This document shows positions 35,083-44,734 of a DNA stretch of 64,000 nucleotides, in pieces. The first letter of the stretch is position 1; each line of letters opens with the position of its first letter. The translations under genes and the position numbers were made by a program. The notes under the pieces were generated by a model. It saw nothing but the letters and a program-made list of their open reading frames with translations. It did no database searches and was not told the DNA's origin. The stretch lies in the NCBI RefSeq assembly GCF_003991195.1, contig NZ_RCWL01000002.1:434001-498000 (forward strand), read 5' to 3'. This DNA is from Gynurincola endophyticus (lineage in GTDB: Bacteria; Bacteroidota; Bacteroidia; Chitinophagales; Chitinophagaceae).

Positions 35083-37488
35083 ATGAGATTTTTAAATGCC
35101 ATTGTGGTTTTACTGCTGGTTGGTTTGTTTGCCCAAGCCCAGGAAGGCTACCAAAAGCCACCACAAGTAATTGCCGACTTGTTATTAGCCCCTTCTACCC
35201 CTTCGATCAATATCTCGAAGAATGCAGAATGGATGATTCAAACAACTCGTGACAATTACATATCTGTTGAAGAATTAGCTCAACCCGAGCTTAGAATTGC
35301 AGGTTTAAGAATTAATCCTAATAACTTTAGCTTAAGCCGCCAAAACTTTAATCACCATATCACGATTGAAAATATCAAAGAAAAAAAGGTATATGAAATT
35401 GAAGGTTTGCCAAAAGATCTGTTAGCTGGTGGTGTTAGCTGGAACGGTTCTCAAACTAAGTTTGCGTTCACAAATAACACAAACAATGCAGTAGATTTAT
35501 ATGTAGTAGACATTGCTACTAAAAAAGCAACGAAAGTAAATAAAACTCCTCTGAACACTATCTTAGGCGGCAGCTTCAGATGGTTAGGAGAAAATACAAT
35601 TCTTTATACAGGTACAATTGCTCCTGCTACGAATGCACCTAAATCTAACCTGAAACCTTCAGGACCTACGATTCAGGAATCAGTTGGTAAAGCAGCGCCT
35701 GTTCGTACTTATCAGGATCTGATTAAGTCACCATATGATGAGCAGTTATTCAAATTCTATGCAACTACTCAATTAATCATTAATGAAAACGGTACTGAAA
35801 CCAAATTAGGAACGCCTGCACTTTATTCTTCAGTAAATGCTTCTCCTAACAATCAGTATTTATTATTAACGATTTTAAAAGAAGAGTTTTCTTATTTAGT
35901 TCCTGCCAATGGTTTTTCACGTACCATTTTCATTTGGGATACTAAAGGAAATGTTGTTAAGAAAGTAGTAGAATTACCTTCTACAGAAAATAATCCTGCA
36001 GGTTTTGACAATGTTGGTAATTACGACAGAGGTCATACCTGGAGAAATGATAAAGCTGCTTCTTTAGTGTATGTAAAACCTCTTGATGGTGGTATTTATA
36101 AAAATAAAGAAGACTTCCATGACGAGGTATTCCAATTAGATGCTCCGTTTAACGGCCAGCCTGTTTCTTTAATAAAAACAGCATGGAGATATGGTGGTAT
36201 CACCTGGCACAATGACGAGATCGCTTTACTCAATGAAAGCTTCCGCTCAAAACAAATGAGCAGATTAAGTTTATTGAACATCAAAAACGGTTCTACTGAA
36301 GTATTAATTGAGCGTTCATCAAACGACTTATATGGTAATCCGGGTATGCCTGTTACTACTCAAAATGAATATGGCGAACCTGTTTTAAAGCTCATTGAAA
36401 AAGGTAAAAAGATCTTATTAAACAATGCTACAGGTTCTTCACCTAAAGGTGACTTACCATTCTTAGCTACTTTTGATTTAAAAACCAAGAAGAGTGATAT
36501 TATCTGGAGAGCTTCAGAGGGCACTTTTGAAGTAATTACCGGTTTTATCGATATCGATAACCTGGTATTCATTACCCGCAAAGAAACTCAAACAGATGTA
36601 CCTAACTACTATATCAAAAATTTAAAGAAAAGAATTGCTGATGTTAAGTTAACCGACTTTGCCAATCCATACCCTGCATTAGTAGGTGTAAGCAAAGAGA
36701 AAATTTCTTACAAAAGAGCTGATGGTGTAAGCTTAACCGGCGATTTATATTTACCAAAAGGATATAATGCTGCTAAAGATGGTCCTTTACCGGTATTAAT
36801 GTGGGCATATCCGAGAGAATTCAATTCTGCTGCTGATGCTGCGCAGGTTAGAGGTTCTCAATACAAATTCACTACTTTAAGCTGGGGTTCTCCTATTTAT
36901 TGGGTAACGCAGGGTTATGCAGTTTTGGATAATGCAGAAATGCCTATCGTTGCAAAAGATGCAAACAGCAAACCTAACGACAACTTTGTTGATCAGTTAA
37001 AGTTAAACGCTGAAGCTGCTATTCAACATCTTTCAAAGTTAGGAGTAGGTGATCCGAAAAGAGTAGCAGTAGGTGGCCATAGCTATGGCGCTTTCATGAC
37101 AGCCAATCTTTTAGCACATACCAATTTGTTCAAAGCTGGTCTTGCACGCTCAGGTGCTTACAACAGAACATTAACACCGTTCGGCTTCCAGAATGAAGAC
37201 AGAACTTATTGGCAGGCTCCTGAATTATATTACAATATGAGTCCATTTAGTTTTGCAGATAAAATCAAGACACCTTTATTGATGTTACACGGCGATACTG
37301 ACGAAAACTCAGGTACTTTCCCTATTCAGAGTGAGCGTTTATTCAACGCTATCAAAGGTACGGGTGGTGTAGTAAGATTAGTTTTCTTCCCTTATGAGGG
37401 ACACGGTTATAAAGCCAAAGAAAACATTTTACATGCTTTATACGAACAACACCAATGGTTAGAGAAATATGTAAAAAATGCTAAATAA
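35083..37488 (+). CDS. S9-family prolyl-oligopeptidase-type peptidase (glutamyl-endopeptidase-like)
   Basis: An 801-residue secreted serine peptidase. The signal peptide MRFLNAIVVLLLVGLFAQAQ is followed by a beta-propeller (about 40-530) and a C-terminal alpha/beta-hydrolase domain. The catalytic Ser is in VAVGGHSYGAFM (about residue 667), the Asp in MLHGDTDENSGT, and the His in FFPYEGHGYKAKE. Members with this layout in Bacteroidota and plants include glutamyl endopeptidases; the exact specificity is not certain. It is divergent from the his operon and ends in a clear terminator. Confidence 0.9.
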   Translation: MRFLNAIVVLLLVGLFAQAQEGYQKPPQVIADLLLAPSTPSINISKNAEWMIQTTRDNYISVEELAQPELRIAGLRINPNNFSLSRQNFNHHITIENIKEKKVYEIEGLPKDLLAGGVSWNGSQTKFAFTNNTNNAVDLYVVDIATKKATKVNKTPLNTILGGSFRWLGENTILYTGTIAPATNAPKSNLKPSGPTIQESVGKAAPVRTYQDLIKSPYDEQLFKFYATTQLIINENGTETKLGTPALYSSVNASPNNQYLLLTILKEEFSYLVPANGFSRTIFIWDTKGNVVKKVVELPSTENNPAGFDNVGNYDRGHTWRNDKAASLVYVKPLDGGIYKNKEDFHDEVFQLDAPFNGQPVSLIKTAWRYGGITWHNDEIALLNESFRSKQMSRLSLLNIKNGSTEVLIERSSNDLYGNPGMPVTTQNEYGEPVLKLIEKGKKILLNNATGSSPKGDLPFLATFDLKTKKSDIIWRASEGTFEVITGFIDIDNLVFITRKETQTDVPNYYIKNLKKRIADVKLTDFANPYPALVGVSKEKISYKRADGVSLTGDLYLPKGYNAAKDGPLPVLMWAYPREFNSAADAAQVRGSQYKFTTLSWGSPIYWVTQGYAVLDNAEMPIVAKDANSKPNDNFVDQLKLNAEAAIQHLSKLGVGDPKRVAVGGHSYGAFMTANLLAHTNLFKAGLARSGAYNRTLTPFGFQNEDRTYWQAPELYYNMSPFSFADKIKTPLLMLHGDTDENSGTFPIQSERLFNAIKGTGGVVRLVFFPYEGHGYKAKENILHALYEQHQWLEKYVKNAK

Positions 37489-37490
37489 TA

Positions 37491-37518
37491 AAAAAACCTC
37501 CTTAGGGAGGTTTTTTTT
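37491..37518 (+). terminator. Terminator after the S9 peptidase
   Basis: AACCTCC pairs with GGGAGGTT around a short loop at 37502-37504, followed by eight T (37511-37518). Confidence 0.88.
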
Positions 37519-37821
37519 ATGCAATAAACCACCATTGAGAAAACGATTGTTTGACGTCTGATCTGGTAGATACGCCTATTCTAACCAAAAAAAGTAGCAA
37601 CACGATCAAACAGAGATAATTTTTTTTGAATCTAAGGTTGCTGGTGATACGTATATAATTGAATAACAACCTGTTTCTGATTCACTTTTCTATCAATAGC
37701 TGAGGTCGTTCCATAGATGTCATTTTTTTCACATAAGTATGCAACGGTTGGGTAATAGTAGTGGTCAATCAGAAAGATTAGTTTTAAATTAATAGGGTTG
37801 TTTTAGAGCTGAATCCAGCTT
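37519..37821. other. About 300 bp without a recognisable gene
   Basis: AT-rich sequence between the terminators of two convergent genes. I see no ORF of useful length, no repeat boundary and no RNA motif. It could be relic DNA of a lost gene; nothing positive supports a specific origin. Confidence 0.5.
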
Positions 37822-37849
37822 AAAAAGAGATGCTTCTGCATCTCTTTTT
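37822..37849. terminator. Bidirectional hairpin after the GH18 gene
   Basis: AAAAAGAGATGC (37822-37833) pairs perfectly with GCATCTCTTTTT (37838-37849), loop TTCT, with T-rich flanks; it lies 28 bp beyond the chitinase stop. Confidence 0.85.
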
Positions 37850-37877
37850 TTATAATATACACAATATCAATAAATTA

Positions 37878-38900
37878 CTATTTTTTATTAACTACTTCAT
37901 TATACACGAGTTTTGATAATGTACCCTGCTCGTCATCTCCTGCAAATTCCCAATACATGGCACCTAACAAACCTTTTTCTTTAATCATATCACATTTCAG
38001 CTTGATTGATTCCGGTGTTTCATAAGTACAAACCATCTCTCCTTCTTTATTTACCAGATAAGCAGCTTTGGCTACATCATCCCATCTGCTTTCAACACCG
38101 GTCAATTGAGGAATGTTTTTAAAATCTACAAAATCTTTCACTTCTTTCTTATTACCGCGACCGTAAAAAGGAATACCCAACACTAATTTTTCTGCCGGCA
38201 TTCCTGCACGGATATGCGCTTCTACAGCCTCTACACAAGAAGTTCCGCCAGTCATTTCTGAACGGTACAATGCAGCATGGTGTTTTGGCGGACGTGCTCC
38301 GTCGTAAGTCATGATATTTACAAAATCAACTACTTTATTCACTTCTACAAAATCGATGTATTGTGCAGTCAGCACAGTTGCCAGTGTCAGTAATTTCTTT
38401 TTCCCAATTGCTTTTCTTATATCCTGCATCAATAAGGTAAAGTTTTGAGTATCTTCAGGTGCAGCAGAAATACCGGCAGCATTACTGGTAGGATATTCCC
38501 AATCGATATCTATTCCATCAAGGTTGAAATCTTTCACCACCTTTGCACAATCGTTGGCAAACGATTTACGCAATTTTGCATCTTTAGCCATTTCGCTGAA
38601 CCGCCCGCTTCCCCAACCACCGATCGACAATAACACTTTCAGATCATTCCCGGCATTCTTTAGCCCGACTACCTGTTTTAATCGTTGTGGATTATCAATA
38701 CGAACACCGTCAAATGTATTATTCACGTGACCAAAAGCGTAGTTGATATGGGTAACAATGCCCGGGTCAGGAATTTCTTTTGTCCAGGAAGTAACATAAG
38801 CCACTACCACTTTACCGGAATTACTTTTTTTATTATTAGCGATCAGAACGATACATGGTATCGACAACGCCATAAGAATAAAATAAAATATCTTTTTCAT
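37878..38900 (-). CDS. GH18 chitinase-like glycoside hydrolase
   Basis: A 340-residue secreted enzyme. ATG 38900 gives the signal peptide MKKIFYFILMALSIPCIVLIA; the upstream frame extension has no function. The (beta/alpha)8 barrel has SIGGWG (92-97) and the full catalytic motif DGIDIDWE (128-135, acid/base Glu135), so activity on beta-1,4-linked GlcNAc (chitin or N-glycan cores) is expected. No carbohydrate-binding module is attached. It is the last gene of the minus-strand PUL region, 28 bp after the DUF5009 gene. Confidence 0.9.
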   Translation of the reverse strand: MKKIFYFILMALSIPCIVLIANNKKSNSGKVVVAYVTSWTKEIPDPGIVTHINYAFGHVNNTFDGVRIDNPQRLKQVVGLKNAGNDLKVLLSIGGWGSGRFSEMAKDAKLRKSFANDCAKVVKDFNLDGIDIDWEYPTSNAAGISAAPEDTQNFTLLMQDIRKAIGKKKLLTLATVLTAQYIDFVEVNKVVDFVNIMTYDGARPPKHHAALYRSEMTGGTSCVEAVEAHIRAGMPAEKLVLGIPFYGRGNKKEVKDFVDFKNIPQLTGVESRWDDVAKAAYLVNKEGEMVCTYETPESIKLKCDMIKEKGLLGAMYWEFAGDDEQGTLSKLVYNEVVNKK

Positions 38901-38928
38901 GAGTATCTGTTTATAAATGAGCGAATGG

Positions 38929-40122
38929 TTATAATTTAAGTTTGATATAAAGTTTTGACAATACATAAGCAAACAGTATCATCAATACCGACCATACCAC
39001 AGAGCCGCCAACTGCCAGTAACATATTGTGTTCTTGCTTGTAAAAGAAGAGAGGGATACTGAATCCCCAGCACATAAAATATACCATATCGGGTGCCAGA
39101 TAGGTTGTGAGGGAATTTTTACCGGCTATTTCAAAAAGGCCGCTCCAGCTTACCACTTTTTTAATGTCTGTTAAATAATATACTCCAACAAACAACAGAA
39201 TACTGATTCCGTTACAGATCATTGCCCAACTGGGTGTACCATAAATTTTAGAGATAATAAACCAATGGCGGAGTATAAATCCTGCAGCTACACAAACAAC
39301 TCCCATCACGAGCAATTGTTTCAGAAGCTTTGACCTGTTTTGTTTGCCTGTTTTAATGAGAATACCTGCTGTTAATCCCGCTAAAGTAACAGAAGGCACA
39401 TTACCACTTAAAACGACCCCGAATATTTTTCCTGCCCATCCGCTGAAGTGCACCAGACCGGCTTGCGTAAGAATATTAAGCAATAAAAATGATAAAAAGA
39501 AGAGTAGACTAAGCTTAAAGTTATCGGAAGTAACCAGGTATGCCAGAGCAGCTACCAGATATCCCCAACCGATTAAACCAAGAATACCCCACCATCCTAT
39601 TTCGAGCCATTGAGTATTTTCGGGAGTTCCGGCTTTGAAAACAGCTACAAGACAAATCAATCCTGCTGCACCGATCATTTGCAAAGCATTGAAAAGGGCC
39701 TTATATTTCGATTTTTGAGGATAAAAATTCCAGATCAGGAAAATACATACATAAACCAGCGCCTTCCACCATAAGCCTGAAATACCCGTCAGCTGCGGAT
39801 TGATTCTATCACCGTTTAAAATCACCACACCAATAATAATCAGGCTGACCGATCGAACGAGTATGTGTAACAGTAAACTACCGGAAGAACTATTTACTTT
39901 TCTCCGGGCAGCCATTGCAAACGGTACTGATAGGCCTACCATAAACAGGAAGCCGGGAAACACCCAGTCGGCCAGTCCCATACCATCATAAGAAGCTTCG
40001 GTATGCACCATCCATTTCGGTACGCCCGGTGTATACAGGTCATTTACAAAAAGCATTAAAAAGAGTGTGATACCACGCATGATATCGATAGACACCAATC
40101 TGTTTAAAGAAGTATTTGTCAT
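38929..40122 (-). CDS. DUF5009 / HGSNAT-like membrane acyltransferase
   Basis: A 397-residue polytopic membrane protein with about ten hydrophobic helices. The N-terminus RLVSIDIMRGITLFLMLFVND and the following GLADWVFPGFLFMVGLSVPFA are characteristic of DUF5009 proteins, relatives of heparan-alpha-glucosaminide N-acetyltransferase that move acetyl groups across the membrane to glucosamine. Here it is next to a chitinase, so acetylation of an amino sugar is an attractive but unproven role. It is 7 bp downstream of a ThuA-domain gene. Confidence 0.85.
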   Translation of the reverse strand: MTNTSLNRLVSIDIMRGITLFLMLFVNDLYTPGVPKWMVHTEASYDGMGLADWVFPGFLFMVGLSVPFAMAARRKVNSSSGSLLLHILVRSVSLIIIGVVILNGDRINPQLTGISGLWWKALVYVCIFLIWNFYPQKSKYKALFNALQMIGAAGLICLVAVFKAGTPENTQWLEIGWWGILGLIGWGYLVAALAYLVTSDNFKLSLLFFLSFLLLNILTQAGLVHFSGWAGKIFGVVLSGNVPSVTLAGLTAGILIKTGKQNRSKLLKQLLVMGVVCVAAGFILRHWFIISKIYGTPSWAMICNGISILLFVGVYYLTDIKKVVSWSGLFEIAGKNSLTTYLAPDMVYFMCWGFSIPLFFYKQEHNMLLAVGGSVVWSVLMILFAYVLSKLYIKLKL

Positions 40123-40129
40123 TATTCAA

Positions 40130-40909
40130 TTATTTTAAAAATACATCTCCCTTTTTGTCACTGGCCACTACCCATCTGAAGGCATCAATAATAAGCATAT
40201 TTTGGGTAGCATCAGAGAATATATTGTCGCCATGCCCCATATTCAGATAAATCATTCGGTAATCAGTATTCGTCCACACAACAGGAGTATCACCATCCGG
40301 TAGAATATCTTTCAGGCCCAATGGATAATTATCTTTTGACAAGCTGGCGAATACTTTCACTTTTTTATTCAACCGGGGGCTCGGTTTCCATTGATACCAT
40401 TCATTAAGAGGTGCAATAAAGCTGGCTGGCAATGCTTTGGTTACAGGGTGTGTATGTTCTTCAATTACAATTTTAGCAGGTAAGGGCGGCCAGCTGTTTC
40501 TATTAAATACAGCTCCACCTAAAAAATTTACAAACCATGGCCAATGAGTAGTTCTGTCATTATAAGCCGCTACGTGAAACCCCATCCATCCGCCACCATT
40601 TTCCATATACTTTTCAAATGAGGCTCTTTGCTCCTTACTATGTGGAAAATCATTAATCATCATTACCAGCTGATATTCTTTTAGCTTTTCATCATTCAGA
40701 TCAGACATTCTGCTGGTGGTATCGAAAACAAAACCGTCACCGATGGTCAGATTACTGAAAAACTTAATAGCATCATTGGCAAAGTCTACGTGTGCCGGTT
40801 CTACCTGTTTATTATAAAATGCCAGCACTTTAAATCGTGGGAACCGTTGAGATTGTGCTGTTATTCCCCATATTAACAAAGCAGCAAATAGCAAAAATCG
40901 TTTATTCAT
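40130..40909 (-). CDS. ThuA-domain secreted protein 1
   Basis: A 259-residue protein from ATG 40909 with signal peptide MNKRFLLFAALLIWGITAQSQ. The glutamine-amidotransferase-like ThuA fold shows FKVLAFYNKQVEPAHVDFAN, YMENGGGWMGFHVAAYND, HPVTKALPASF and YLNMGHGDNIF. ThuA proteins are linked to sugar utilisation, but their chemistry is poorly defined. It is adjacent to a second, diverged ThuA gene, so the pair may be an old duplication. Confidence 0.85.
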   Translation of the reverse strand: MNKRFLLFAALLIWGITAQSQRFPRFKVLAFYNKQVEPAHVDFANDAIKFFSNLTIGDGFVFDTTSRMSDLNDEKLKEYQLVMMINDFPHSKEQRASFEKYMENGGGWMGFHVAAYNDRTTHWPWFVNFLGGAVFNRNSWPPLPAKIVIEEHTHPVTKALPASFIAPLNEWYQWKPSPRLNKKVKVFASLSKDNYPLGLKDILPDGDTPVVWTNTDYRMIYLNMGHGDNIFSDATQNMLIIDAFRWVVASDKKGDVFLK

Positions 40910-40920
40910 TTCATTTATTT

Positions 40921-41700
40921 TTAATTCTTCAGTGCCCATACTATTGCATTTGCAAACATTGTTGTAAATGCTTCATTCCGCAGAAGTTCTTCTCCATGGC
41001 CCATTAAAAAATATACATTTCGGGCTTTTTTGTTTTCATTTGACCAGATTACCGGATGATCACCCATTTTAATATCAGAAGCTGGCTGATAAGAATTCTC
41101 ATCTACATTGGCTAATACATTTACTTTTCCCCGAGGGCTTTTATCAAACGTATACCATTCATCATTGGGTACTGAAAAAACTTCCGGCAAATTTTTCATT
41201 ACCGGATGTTTTCTATTTTCAATATACACGTTTGCAGTAGCTTTTCGGGCGATATAGTTTTTGAAAAGAATTTCTCCCATAAAATCAGAAAACCACTTCC
41301 ATAAAGGATATCCATCAAACTCACCCAGTAATGTAGCGTGATGAAATCCGATCCAACCACCGCTGCCCTCATCGATGTATTTTTCAAATGCGCTCATAGT
41401 TTTGTCTGTCCAGTTATAAGGCGGATAGTTTAACTGAATGAATAACCTGTATACATTCAGGTTTTCATTTTCGATTTCCCGGGGGTGATTAATGACTCTG
41501 AGTTCGAGTTTATTTTTTTGGGCAAATTCCTGCAGCCAGTTTAATGCCGCTACAACAAATCCTTCATGCAAACCACCCCGCTCGGTTAAAACCAATACTT
41601 TCTTTTGAACCGGTTTATCATTCAAAGAACCGGCAACGGATAATTGAATGATAAAACAGAACAGCATTATTACCGGTAGTATTTTTTTAAAAATTTTCAT
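40921..41700 (-). CDS. ThuA-domain secreted protein 2
   Basis: A 259-residue protein from ATG 41700 with signal peptide MKIFKKILPVIMLFCFIIQL. The ThuA features parallel the neighbour: VLVLTERGGLHEGFVVAALN, YIDEGSGGWIGFHHATLLG, HPVMKNLPEVFSVPNDEWYTF and YFLMGHGEELL. The His in GFHHA and the GHGE motif are conserved relative to the other copy (GFHVA, GHGD). It is 11 bp from the first ThuA gene. Confidence 0.85.
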   Translation of the reverse strand: MKIFKKILPVIMLFCFIIQLSVAGSLNDKPVQKKVLVLTERGGLHEGFVVAALNWLQEFAQKNKLELRVINHPREIENENLNVYRLFIQLNYPPYNWTDKTMSAFEKYIDEGSGGWIGFHHATLLGEFDGYPLWKWFSDFMGEILFKNYIARKATANVYIENRKHPVMKNLPEVFSVPNDEWYTFDKSPRGKVNVLANVDENSYQPASDIKMGDHPVIWSNENKKARNVYFLMGHGEELLRNEAFTTMFANAIVWALKN

Positions 41701-41791
41701 AGCTTTAAATCGGATAAACAATAAGAGGCGGCTACAATGTTTTACAACTGCTGCCACCTCTATCAAACTTTAACACTAAATGAGAAAACTA

Positions 41792-43240
41792 CTACATTAA
41801 TATTGTTTGAATGGAGTGTGCCGGAGACTGAACTTCTACAGCTTTTCCATCAATAGACAAATTATAATTCATTTCCTCTTCACCTTTATTCATCACAACA
41901 ACTACTACACTACCATCTGTATTTTTGAAAGCAGTAGTAAGTAAATCAGTACGATTTGAAGACGAAATAATACGTTTTGCACCAGGTCGGATAAACTTAG
42001 AAAAATGTCCGATATAGTAGTAAGCATTGGTATAAATCAGTTCGTTTGTTTGAGTATTAGCATGTATTGGTGCGAAACAAAAATTGCCTACGTGGTTTGG
42101 TCCGCCGTGTTCATCCAATAAGATATTCCAATCGGTCCATGCCACAGTACCTGCATTAAAGTCGTTGATCATTGACAGGCCATATCTTTCTCCAAGACTC
42201 CAGTTATAAATACTATCCATCGAGAATTTTTCTTTACATCCTTCGGTGAATATCAAATTTTTGGTAGGAAAAGCTTCGGCGGTTCTCTTTAAATTGTCGA
42301 ACATCATATCACTGCCCGTCCATGTTTCATACCAGTGAAAACCGATACCCCATACATACTTAGCTACTTCCGGATCTCGTAAGGTAGTGCTGGCACGCTG
42401 ATAAATCAAATCGCGGTTATGATCCCAGATAATGAGTTTTTTATCAGACATTTTATTCGCTTTCAAAACAGGACCTAATGCTGTTTTTATAAAATCAGCT
42501 TCTTCTTCAGCTGTGTAGATACAGCTTTCCCATCGTTGTGTTGCCATGGGTTCATTCTGAACAGATAATCCCCATACAGGAATTCCTTCTTTTTGAAGTT
42601 CATTGATATATTTCACATAATAATTGGCCCATGACTGGTAATATTTTTTCAATAGCTTGCCACCTTTCAGCATATTATTATTGTCTTTCATCCAGGCCGG
42701 TGGGCTCCACGGGCTGATATACAGATTCAAATTACCTCCGGTAGCAGCCATTGCTTTTTTGATCATCGGTAATTTGTATTGTTTATCATGTTGAATATCG
42801 AATGTTTTCAATGCTTCGTCATTATCAGCCACGTAAGTATACATGTCGCTTGAAAAATCGCAACTATTCATGTTAGTTCTGGCCAGTGAATAGCCGATTC
42901 CTTTATTTAAGTCGTAATAGGCATGCAGCAATTCCTGTTGTTTATCTTTCGAAAGTTTAGCAAAAGTTTCAGCCGAAGCGTCAGTAATAGCTCCACCGAT
43001 ACCGGTAAATTGCTGAAAGGTTTTAGAAGGATCAACAAAGATACAAACCTGCGTTTCCAAAGGCTGCTCCAGTTTAATAAACTCCTTATCGAGATTCTTT
43101 TCAGCCAGTCGCTGATTGGTATGCTGTGCTGTTGTAAAAACTTTAATGTTTTTTTTGGGGGCACGAGGTAGTTGTTTTACAAAGGCCATCAAACCCAGAG
43201 TAACGGCAACTGTCAGCACATAGATGATTGTCTTCTTCAT
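41792..43240 (-). CDS. GH30 glycoside hydrolase 1
   Basis: A 482-residue secreted retaining glycosidase (signal MKKTIIYVLTVAVTLGLMAF). The GH30 barrel has FQQFTGIGGAITDASAETF, SPWSPPAWMKDN, acid/base Glu230 in GLSVQNEP and nucleophile Glu333 in NLIFTEGC, and a C-terminal beta-domain (VVVVMNKGEEEMNYNLSI). GH30 members of this look include glucosylceramidase-type and beta-1,6-glucanase-type enzymes. No lipobox, so it is probably periplasmic. It pairs with a second, surface-type GH30 gene 37 bp upstream. Confidence 0.92.
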   Translation of the reverse strand: MKKTIIYVLTVAVTLGLMAFVKQLPRAPKKNIKVFTTAQHTNQRLAEKNLDKEFIKLEQPLETQVCIFVDPSKTFQQFTGIGGAITDASAETFAKLSKDKQQELLHAYYDLNKGIGYSLARTNMNSCDFSSDMYTYVADNDEALKTFDIQHDKQYKLPMIKKAMAATGGNLNLYISPWSPPAWMKDNNNMLKGGKLLKKYYQSWANYYVKYINELQKEGIPVWGLSVQNEPMATQRWESCIYTAEEEADFIKTALGPVLKANKMSDKKLIIWDHNRDLIYQRASTTLRDPEVAKYVWGIGFHWYETWTGSDMMFDNLKRTAEAFPTKNLIFTEGCKEKFSMDSIYNWSLGERYGLSMINDFNAGTVAWTDWNILLDEHGGPNHVGNFCFAPIHANTQTNELIYTNAYYYIGHFSKFIRPGAKRIISSSNRTDLLTTAFKNTDGSVVVVVMNKGEEEMNYNLSIDGKAVEVQSPAHSIQTILM

Positions 43241-43277
43241 AATTCTATTAAATTTCTATTGATAGTAACGGGCCATT

Positions 43278-44717
43278 CTACCACTCCATGGTAACTGCAG
43301 CATTTGCAGGAATGATATAGTTAGCCCGTTTATTTTTAAAATTTACGCTGAAAGATTTATCGCTGCTCTGCTCATTCAGTACAATTAAAACTTTTTTACC
43401 TTCGGGTGTAACGAATGCCACATTAGACAAACCGGTTATTTCTGAACTATTTATTCTTTTAGAGCCTGCAGGCACAAATTTAGAAGCATGCGCTATGATG
43501 TAATAAGCAACATTACGGTTAATCGTCTGGCCATTGATCGTTAATGCACCTTTGCACATGGTACAACCTCCCGGAGTATGCGGTCCGAATGAAGGATCAT
43601 TTGCAAGATTCCACTCTAATGCGATTTTGCTCCAGTTCTTCATCGTACCGATAATTACATTCTTAATATGCCATTGAAAGTCTCCGCTGAATGCACCGTT
43701 AGAACCGGTCCATTGCTCTGTGAAATACAGATTTTTATCAGGATGTGCATTATGAACAGTGCTCATCGCACTTACCTGTCCGTTATACAAGTGAAACGCA
43801 GAACCGTCAATATATTTTTTTGCTTCCGGATCATTTAATATAGAAATCGGATACTGTGGATTATCGAGGTTATGATCGTAGATGACTATTTTAGTTTGGA
43901 TACCCGCGGCCTGAAATGCAGGACCTAATGCATCTTTAATAAAGTCGCGTTGTTGTTCGGCCAGCATCAGCAGGCTAGGATTATTACCAGGATGTAAAGG
44001 TTCGTTCTGCGGAGTGAGGGCGTCGATCACTATACCTTCATTTTTCATTGCCTGAATATACTTCACCAGATATTTTGCATAGGAAGCATACAGTTCGGGT
44101 TTTAAGCTTCCTCCTTTGGTTGAACCGTTATCTTTCATCCATGCCGGCGGACTCCATGGGGAGCCCATAATTTTAATCTTCGGATTAATAGAAAGGATTT
44201 TCTTTAAAACAGGAATCAGATCAACTTTATCAGGAGCTATACTAAATTTCTCCTGTTCAATGTCTGTTTCACCGGCTGGTAAATCATTGTAGCTGAAAAC
44301 GGCAGGGTCCAGATCAGAAGCACCCACACTGATACGGAGGTAGTTTACACCGATAGAAGATTCATTTCTTCCGAATAGTTCATTCAGCAATGCCATTTTT
44401 TTAGACTCTTCGAGCTGATTGATCAAAGTAGCGCTGCCACCGGTTAAAGTATAGCCGAAGCCATCTACTTCCTGATAAACCGTGGTACTGTCTATATGAA
44501 TGGCATCAATTTCTGCGGTACCGGTCACAAAACTTATCTGATTGGCTTTCGACAACAATACCGTAGAATCGGCTTTAGTAAGCCATACCGTTACGTTACC
44601 CTGATTGGCAGGTAAGGGAGGGGGTTCTTCCCCTCCACCTGCCGGTTTTTTGCACTGAGCTCCTAATAATGTTGTAGAAACTAAAACAACACCAATAATA
44701 TTCATTCTCTTTATCAT
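43278..44717 (-). CDS. GH30 glycoside hydrolase 2 (lipoprotein)
   Basis: A 479-residue lipoprotein: lipobox LLGAQC (Cys22), then a linker rich in Pro, Gly and Glu, consistent with surface exposure. The GH30 core has YQEVDGFGYTLTGGSATLI, GSPWSPPAWMKDNGST, acid/base Glu239 in ALTPQNEP and nucleophile Glu334 in NLYFTEQWTG. It resembles endo-beta-1,6-glucanase-type GH30 enzymes from Bacteroidota PULs; the subfamily cannot be settled by eye. It lies directly downstream of the surface glycan-binding lipoprotein gene. Confidence 0.93.
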   Translation of the reverse strand: MIKRMNIIGVVLVSTTLLGAQCKKPAGGGEEPPPLPANQGNVTVWLTKADSTVLLSKANQISFVTGTAEIDAIHIDSTTVYQEVDGFGYTLTGGSATLINQLEESKKMALLNELFGRNESSIGVNYLRISVGASDLDPAVFSYNDLPAGETDIEQEKFSIAPDKVDLIPVLKKILSINPKIKIMGSPWSPPAWMKDNGSTKGGSLKPELYASYAKYLVKYIQAMKNEGIVIDALTPQNEPLHPGNNPSLLMLAEQQRDFIKDALGPAFQAAGIQTKIVIYDHNLDNPQYPISILNDPEAKKYIDGSAFHLYNGQVSAMSTVHNAHPDKNLYFTEQWTGSNGAFSGDFQWHIKNVIIGTMKNWSKIALEWNLANDPSFGPHTPGGCTMCKGALTINGQTINRNVAYYIIAHASKFVPAGSKRINSSEITGLSNVAFVTPEGKKVLIVLNEQSSDKSFSVNFKNKRANYIIPANAAVTMEW

Positions 44718-44734
44718 AATCTATAAGCTTTATT

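Noticed and set aside
37519-37821. Possible relic of a mobile element between the S9 peptidase and the chitinase
   Set aside because: No inverted ends, transposase motif or target duplication could be found.
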